Part shown: positions 31,322-31,635 of the stretch, in pieces
Layout: every line of letters begins with the position of its first letter
Numbering within the stretch: the first letter of the stretch is position 1
From: a virus
Length of the DNA stretch: 31,635 bases
IMG/VR virus record: IMGVR_UViG_3300027365_000044
Span: 1 to 31,635 of that record
Direction: 5' to 3' (one strand)
The notes under the pieces: generated by a model
Told to the model about the DNA's origin: nothing
Databases searched by the model: none
What the model saw: the letters and a program-made list of their open reading frames with translations, nothing else
Translations under genes and position numbers: made by a program

Positions 31322-31585
31322 TTATGCAGTTACGGCTGGTGAAAAGGTGATGTAAGCAGTTCCGCTCCCTGCTTTTACATAAGCCTTTACAGTTTCATCT
31401 TGTTTGTAAATTCCTGTTCCTGCTGCAAATGGGTGACCTTTAAAATCAGAAGCAGGAGTTGTTGCAGATTCTGCATATCTGGCAGAGAATCCGGCATTAC
31501 TCATTAATCCGCCAACCCCGTCGGCAGCAGTTATTTCTACCCAGCCATCAGCTGTATTTACTGGTAATTCTGCTGAAGTTGCCAT
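31322..31585 (-). CDS. Small beta-rich structural protein
   Basis: An 87-residue protein: ELPVNTADGWVEITAADGVG, PFAAGTGIYKQDETVKAYVK and GTAYITFSPAVTA. It looks like a small tail or head accessory domain. AGGTG precedes the ATG, and the start overlaps the upstream stop as TAATG. Its place before the tailspike suggests a tail role. Confidence 0.6.
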   Translation of the reverse strand: MATSAELPVNTADGWVEITAADGVGGLMSNAGFSARYAESATTPASDFKGHPFAAGTGIYKQDETVKAYVKAGSGTAYITFSPAVTA

Positions 31586-31635
31586 TATTCACCTGCCTTT
31601 TTGCATAAAACATTATTAATCATGGACTCCATACT
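31585..31635 (-). CDS. C-terminal end of an upstream gene (partial)
   Basis: The last 16 codons of a frame entering from the right edge end MINNVLCKKAGE with a TAA overlapping the next ATG. The coupling supports it as coding. Identity cannot be told. Confidence 0.5.
   Translation of the reverse strand, partial: SMESMINNVLCKKAGE

Noticed and set aside
1-31635. CRISPR array, insertion sequence, or rRNA
   Set aside because: No regularly spaced repeats of CRISPR type, no transposase and no rRNA-like sequence were seen in the window.

Overview
The window is part of the genome of a tailed double-stranded DNA bacteriophage, or of a prophage. The tail is probably contractile: a DUF3383-type sheath is followed by a DUF3277-like tube. 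The recombination and replication genes are lambdoid in type (Cro-like, O-like, P-like, NinB-like, NinG/Rap, Erf, YqaJ exonuclease, SSB), and the small terminase resembles P22 gp3. These features and the moderately AT-rich composition point to a gammaproteobacterial host. The species cannot be named from the sequence. No integrase, CI repressor, endolysin, tRNA, rRNA or CRISPR array was seen.

Layout. From 15757 leftward to 1, everything is on the minus strand: a Cro-like regulator, an O-like initiator with a putative iteron origin, a P-like helicase loader, NinB-like and NinG, and a small accessory set behind its own promoter at 13117-13145. Then come a 430-base gap with hairpins, two small membrane proteins, both terminase subunits, portal, Mu F-like head protein, protease/scaffold, decoration protein, major capsid, head-tail connectors, terminator, sheath, tube, a tail assembly chaperone pair made by a predicted -1 frameshift, and the start of the tape measure. 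From 15865 rightward to 28416 everything is on the plus strand: Erf, exonuclease, a coiled-coil protein, an HNH endonuclease embedded at the start of ssb, SSB, a DNA methyltransferase with an SNF2-type helicase, a sliding beta clamp, YopX, a small HTH protein, then many small genes of unknown function. A minus-strand operon entering from the right edge (31635-28512) carries a small beta-rich protein and a 933-residue tailspike. It meets the plus operon at a strong terminator near 28480. The order suggests a circular map in which the rest of the tail and probably the lysis genes lie outside the window.

How it works together. Two face-to-face promoters with an imperfect palindrome between their -10 boxes (15795-15828) would fire the two early operons, with the Cro-like protein as the likely local regulator. 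The left arm replicates and packages DNA and builds the virion. The right arm recombines, modifies and probably protects DNA.

Most interesting points: a gene-free, strongly structured stretch at 25473-25750 whose long stems carry G-U pairs only in plus-strand RNA, so a noncoding RNA is likely; an HNH endonuclease whose first ten residues copy the SSB start, with a second truncated copy upstream; a five-copy 12-base iteron set inside the O-like gene; a textbook -1 slippery heptamer in the tail chaperone gene; a divergent control region with no room for a CI repressor; and a 56-residue protein with ten cysteines.
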